Assembly: GCA_031256115.1 (NCBI GenBank)
Contig: JAIRRF010000171.1
Coordinates: 1 to 7,128, forward strand
DNA: 7,128 nucleotides
Reading direction: 5' to 3'
DNA from: Treponema sp.
GTDB taxonomy: Bacteria > Spirochaetota > Spirochaetia > Treponematales > Breznakiellaceae
The notes below the pieces were generated by a model. That model was not told where the DNA came from. It did not search any database and saw nothing but the letters and a program-made list of their open reading frames with translations. Of this stretch, positions 6,259 through 7,128 are shown in pieces. Within the stretch, counting starts at the first letter, position 1, and each line of letters opens with the position of its first letter. The position numbers were made by a program, and so were the translations under genes.

Positions 6259-7065
6259 TTGCAATGTATGAAACGCTTTGTCCTCCCCTTCCCTCCCAGC
6301 CCGGAGGGAATGATCCGGCTTTATGAGGATGATTATCATTACCTGGTACGGGTAAAACGCCTGGAAGCGGGAATGCGTTTTGACGCAATCCTTCCCGGCG
6401 GAAAAGAATCTCAAATTCACATACTCTCTACAGCAGATAATATCCTTATTGGAGAATGTATGGGAGAAATGGAAAAGATGCCCTCCACCTTACCGCCTAT
6501 TGCGCTTTTTCAGGGCTTTCCAAAAGGCAGCAAGATGGACCTCATTGTCCGGCAGGCCGCCGAGGGAGGGGTTTCCATTGTAGCACCTTTTGTATCGGAA
6601 TTCTCTACAGTTAAGTTGAAGAAAGACTACGGTGAAAAAGTGAAACGCTGGGAAAGGATTGTTCGTGAAGCAAGGCAGCAGAGCGGCTCAGAAATAAAGA
6701 CTGAAATTCTGCCACCCATGAGTTTTGACAGTCTTTTGGAATACTGGGAATCTTTAAAAAAGGAATATCAACGGCCATTGGGCATATTATTCCACCAAGC
6801 CCCTCTTGAGAAGGGAACTTTTCATGATTATCTTAATAATTACCCTGACTTTGTTGCCCTGGCGGTGGGTCCCGAGGGAGGTTTTTCACGCCAGGAGGTG
6901 TCGCGTTTTCTTTCCGTAGGATGGAAACCCATGGTGATGGGCAATACCGTCCTCAGAACAGAAACCGCCGCCCTCTATGGAACTGCGGCAATACGAATAA
7001 TACTTTTGGAGAGCGAAGCGTGGACACCAGACCAGAGAGGATCATCCTCCTTAAAGTTCCCATAG
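6259..7065 (+). CDS. rsmE: 16S rRNA m3U1498 methyltransferase RsmE
   Basis: RsmE methylates N3 of U1498 in 16S rRNA using S-adenosylmethionine. The N-terminus (MKRFVLPF...) and the segment up to about residue 75 fit the PUA-like RNA-binding domain. The rest is the SPOUT methyltransferase fold: FPKGSKMDLIVRQAAEGGV (about 92-110), the SAM-binding AVGPEGGFS (202-210) and MGNTVLRTETAAL (227-239), which form the C-terminal knot. The 268-residue length is slightly above the usual 240-250. Family alignment favours the second ATG at 6268 (MKRF...), which would remove three residues; neither start has a good Shine-Dalgarno. The last 18 or so residues, after IRIILLE, are unlike the family and result from the frame running through the start of the next gene. 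It is probably co-transcribed with ctpA from the promoter at 4686, since no terminator is visible between them. Confidence 0.95.
   Translation: MQCMKRFVLPFPPSPEGMIRLYEDDYHYLVRVKRLEAGMRFDAILPGGKESQIHILSTADNILIGECMGEMEKMPSTLPPIALFQGFPKGSKMDLIVRQAAEGGVSIVAPFVSEFSTVKLKKDYGEKVKRWERIVREARQQSGSEIKTEILPPMSFDSLLEYWESLKKEYQRPLGILFHQAPLEKGTFHDYLNNYPDFVALAVGPEGGFSRQEVSRFLSVGWKPMVMGNTVLRTETAALYGTAAIRIILLESEAWTPDQRGSSSLKFP
6289..6310 (+). repeat. Perfect 8-bp inverted repeat in early rsmE
   Basis: TTCCCTCC and GGAGGGAA are exact complements separated by the six-base loop CAGCCC, so the mRNA can form a GC-rich hairpin about 30 bases after the start codon. The 3' arm contains GGAGG just before an in-frame ATG (6310). 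There is no T-run, so it is not an intrinsic terminator. Confidence 0.5.
7008..7013 (+). promoter_or_regulatory. Shine-Dalgarno for the gene starting at 7020
   Basis: GGAGAG lies six bases before the GTG at 7020, inside rsmE. It is the strongest signal near this end and decides the GTG as the start of the next gene. Confidence 0.65.
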
Positions 7066-7128
7066 ATATAGTTCCACCAGAGGAACTGCGGAATGTTATT
7101 TCCCTTCTGTTAGCACGGGATAATAAAG
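7020..7128 (+). CDS. N-terminus of a probable WecB/TagA/CpsF-type glycosyltransferase (cut by window end)
   Basis: Only 36 codons are visible, starting at a GTG with a good Shine-Dalgarno and overlapping rsmE by 46 nt, in a different frame. The peptide RIILLKVPIDIVPPEELRN resembles the first strand and helix of WecB/TagA/CpsF glycosyltransferases, which open with a hydrophobic strand, a V-x-(I/V)-D turn and an E-rich helix. Those enzymes transfer N-acetylmannosamine or similar sugars to a lipid-linked acceptor in cell-surface polymer synthesis. The match is short and the assignment tentative; that a gene starts here is much better supported. The tight overlap implies translational coupling with rsmE. 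Confidence 0.5.
   Translation, partial: MDTRPERIILLKVPIDIVPPEELRNVISLLLARDNK

Overview
The window is bacterial chromosome, densely coding and with intact genes. It suggests a spirochaete, most likely a Treponema-like organism. That is an inference from protein style, from an SOS-type imuB-dnaE2 cassette beside a C-terminal processing protease and rsmE, and from in-frame heptanucleotide repeats; no marker gene in the window proves it. Base composition is mixed: about 48% GC in a line of dnaE2 counted by hand, but only about 23-28% GC in two lines of the J-domain gene.

Layout. Positions 2-4061 (+) carry the end of an ImuB-like, catalytically dead Y-family polymerase gene and a complete dnaE2 (imuC) gene. 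They overlap by 56 nt and look translationally coupled. Positions 4095-4619 (-) hold an AT-rich gene for a small J-domain-like (HPD motif) protein, convergent with dnaE2. A 100-nt divergent intergenic region (4620-4719) carries a near-consensus sigma-70-type promoter whose predicted start coincides with the ATG of the next gene. Positions 4720-6231 (+) encode an S41 C-terminal processing protease. Positions 6259-7065 (+) encode RsmE, the 16S rRNA m3U1498 methyltransferase. At 7020 a further gene begins inside the rsmE tail and runs off the window; its N-terminus resembles WecB/TagA/CpsF glycosyltransferases.

How the genes work together. ImuB and DnaE2 form the core of the mutasome for damage-induced mutagenic translesion synthesis: ImuB supplies the beta-clamp contact (QPDLF is visible) and DnaE2 supplies polymerase activity (three catalytic Asp are visible). 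The usual third partner, ImuA or a RecA/SulA-like protein, would lie upstream of the window. The ctp-rsmE-glycosyltransferase run is a separate, probably co-transcribed housekeeping and envelope unit.

The most unusual signal is a set of seven period-7 (heptanucleotide) repeat patches, all within imuB-dnaE2 and none seen in ctp or rsmE. They fall into four sequence types. Four patches are AAATATC-type and encode extra KYQISN/LQITN-like peptides. One other lies at the imuB/dnaE2 junction and supplies the dnaE2 ribosome-binding site. I found no CRISPR array, insertion sequence, tRNA or rRNA.
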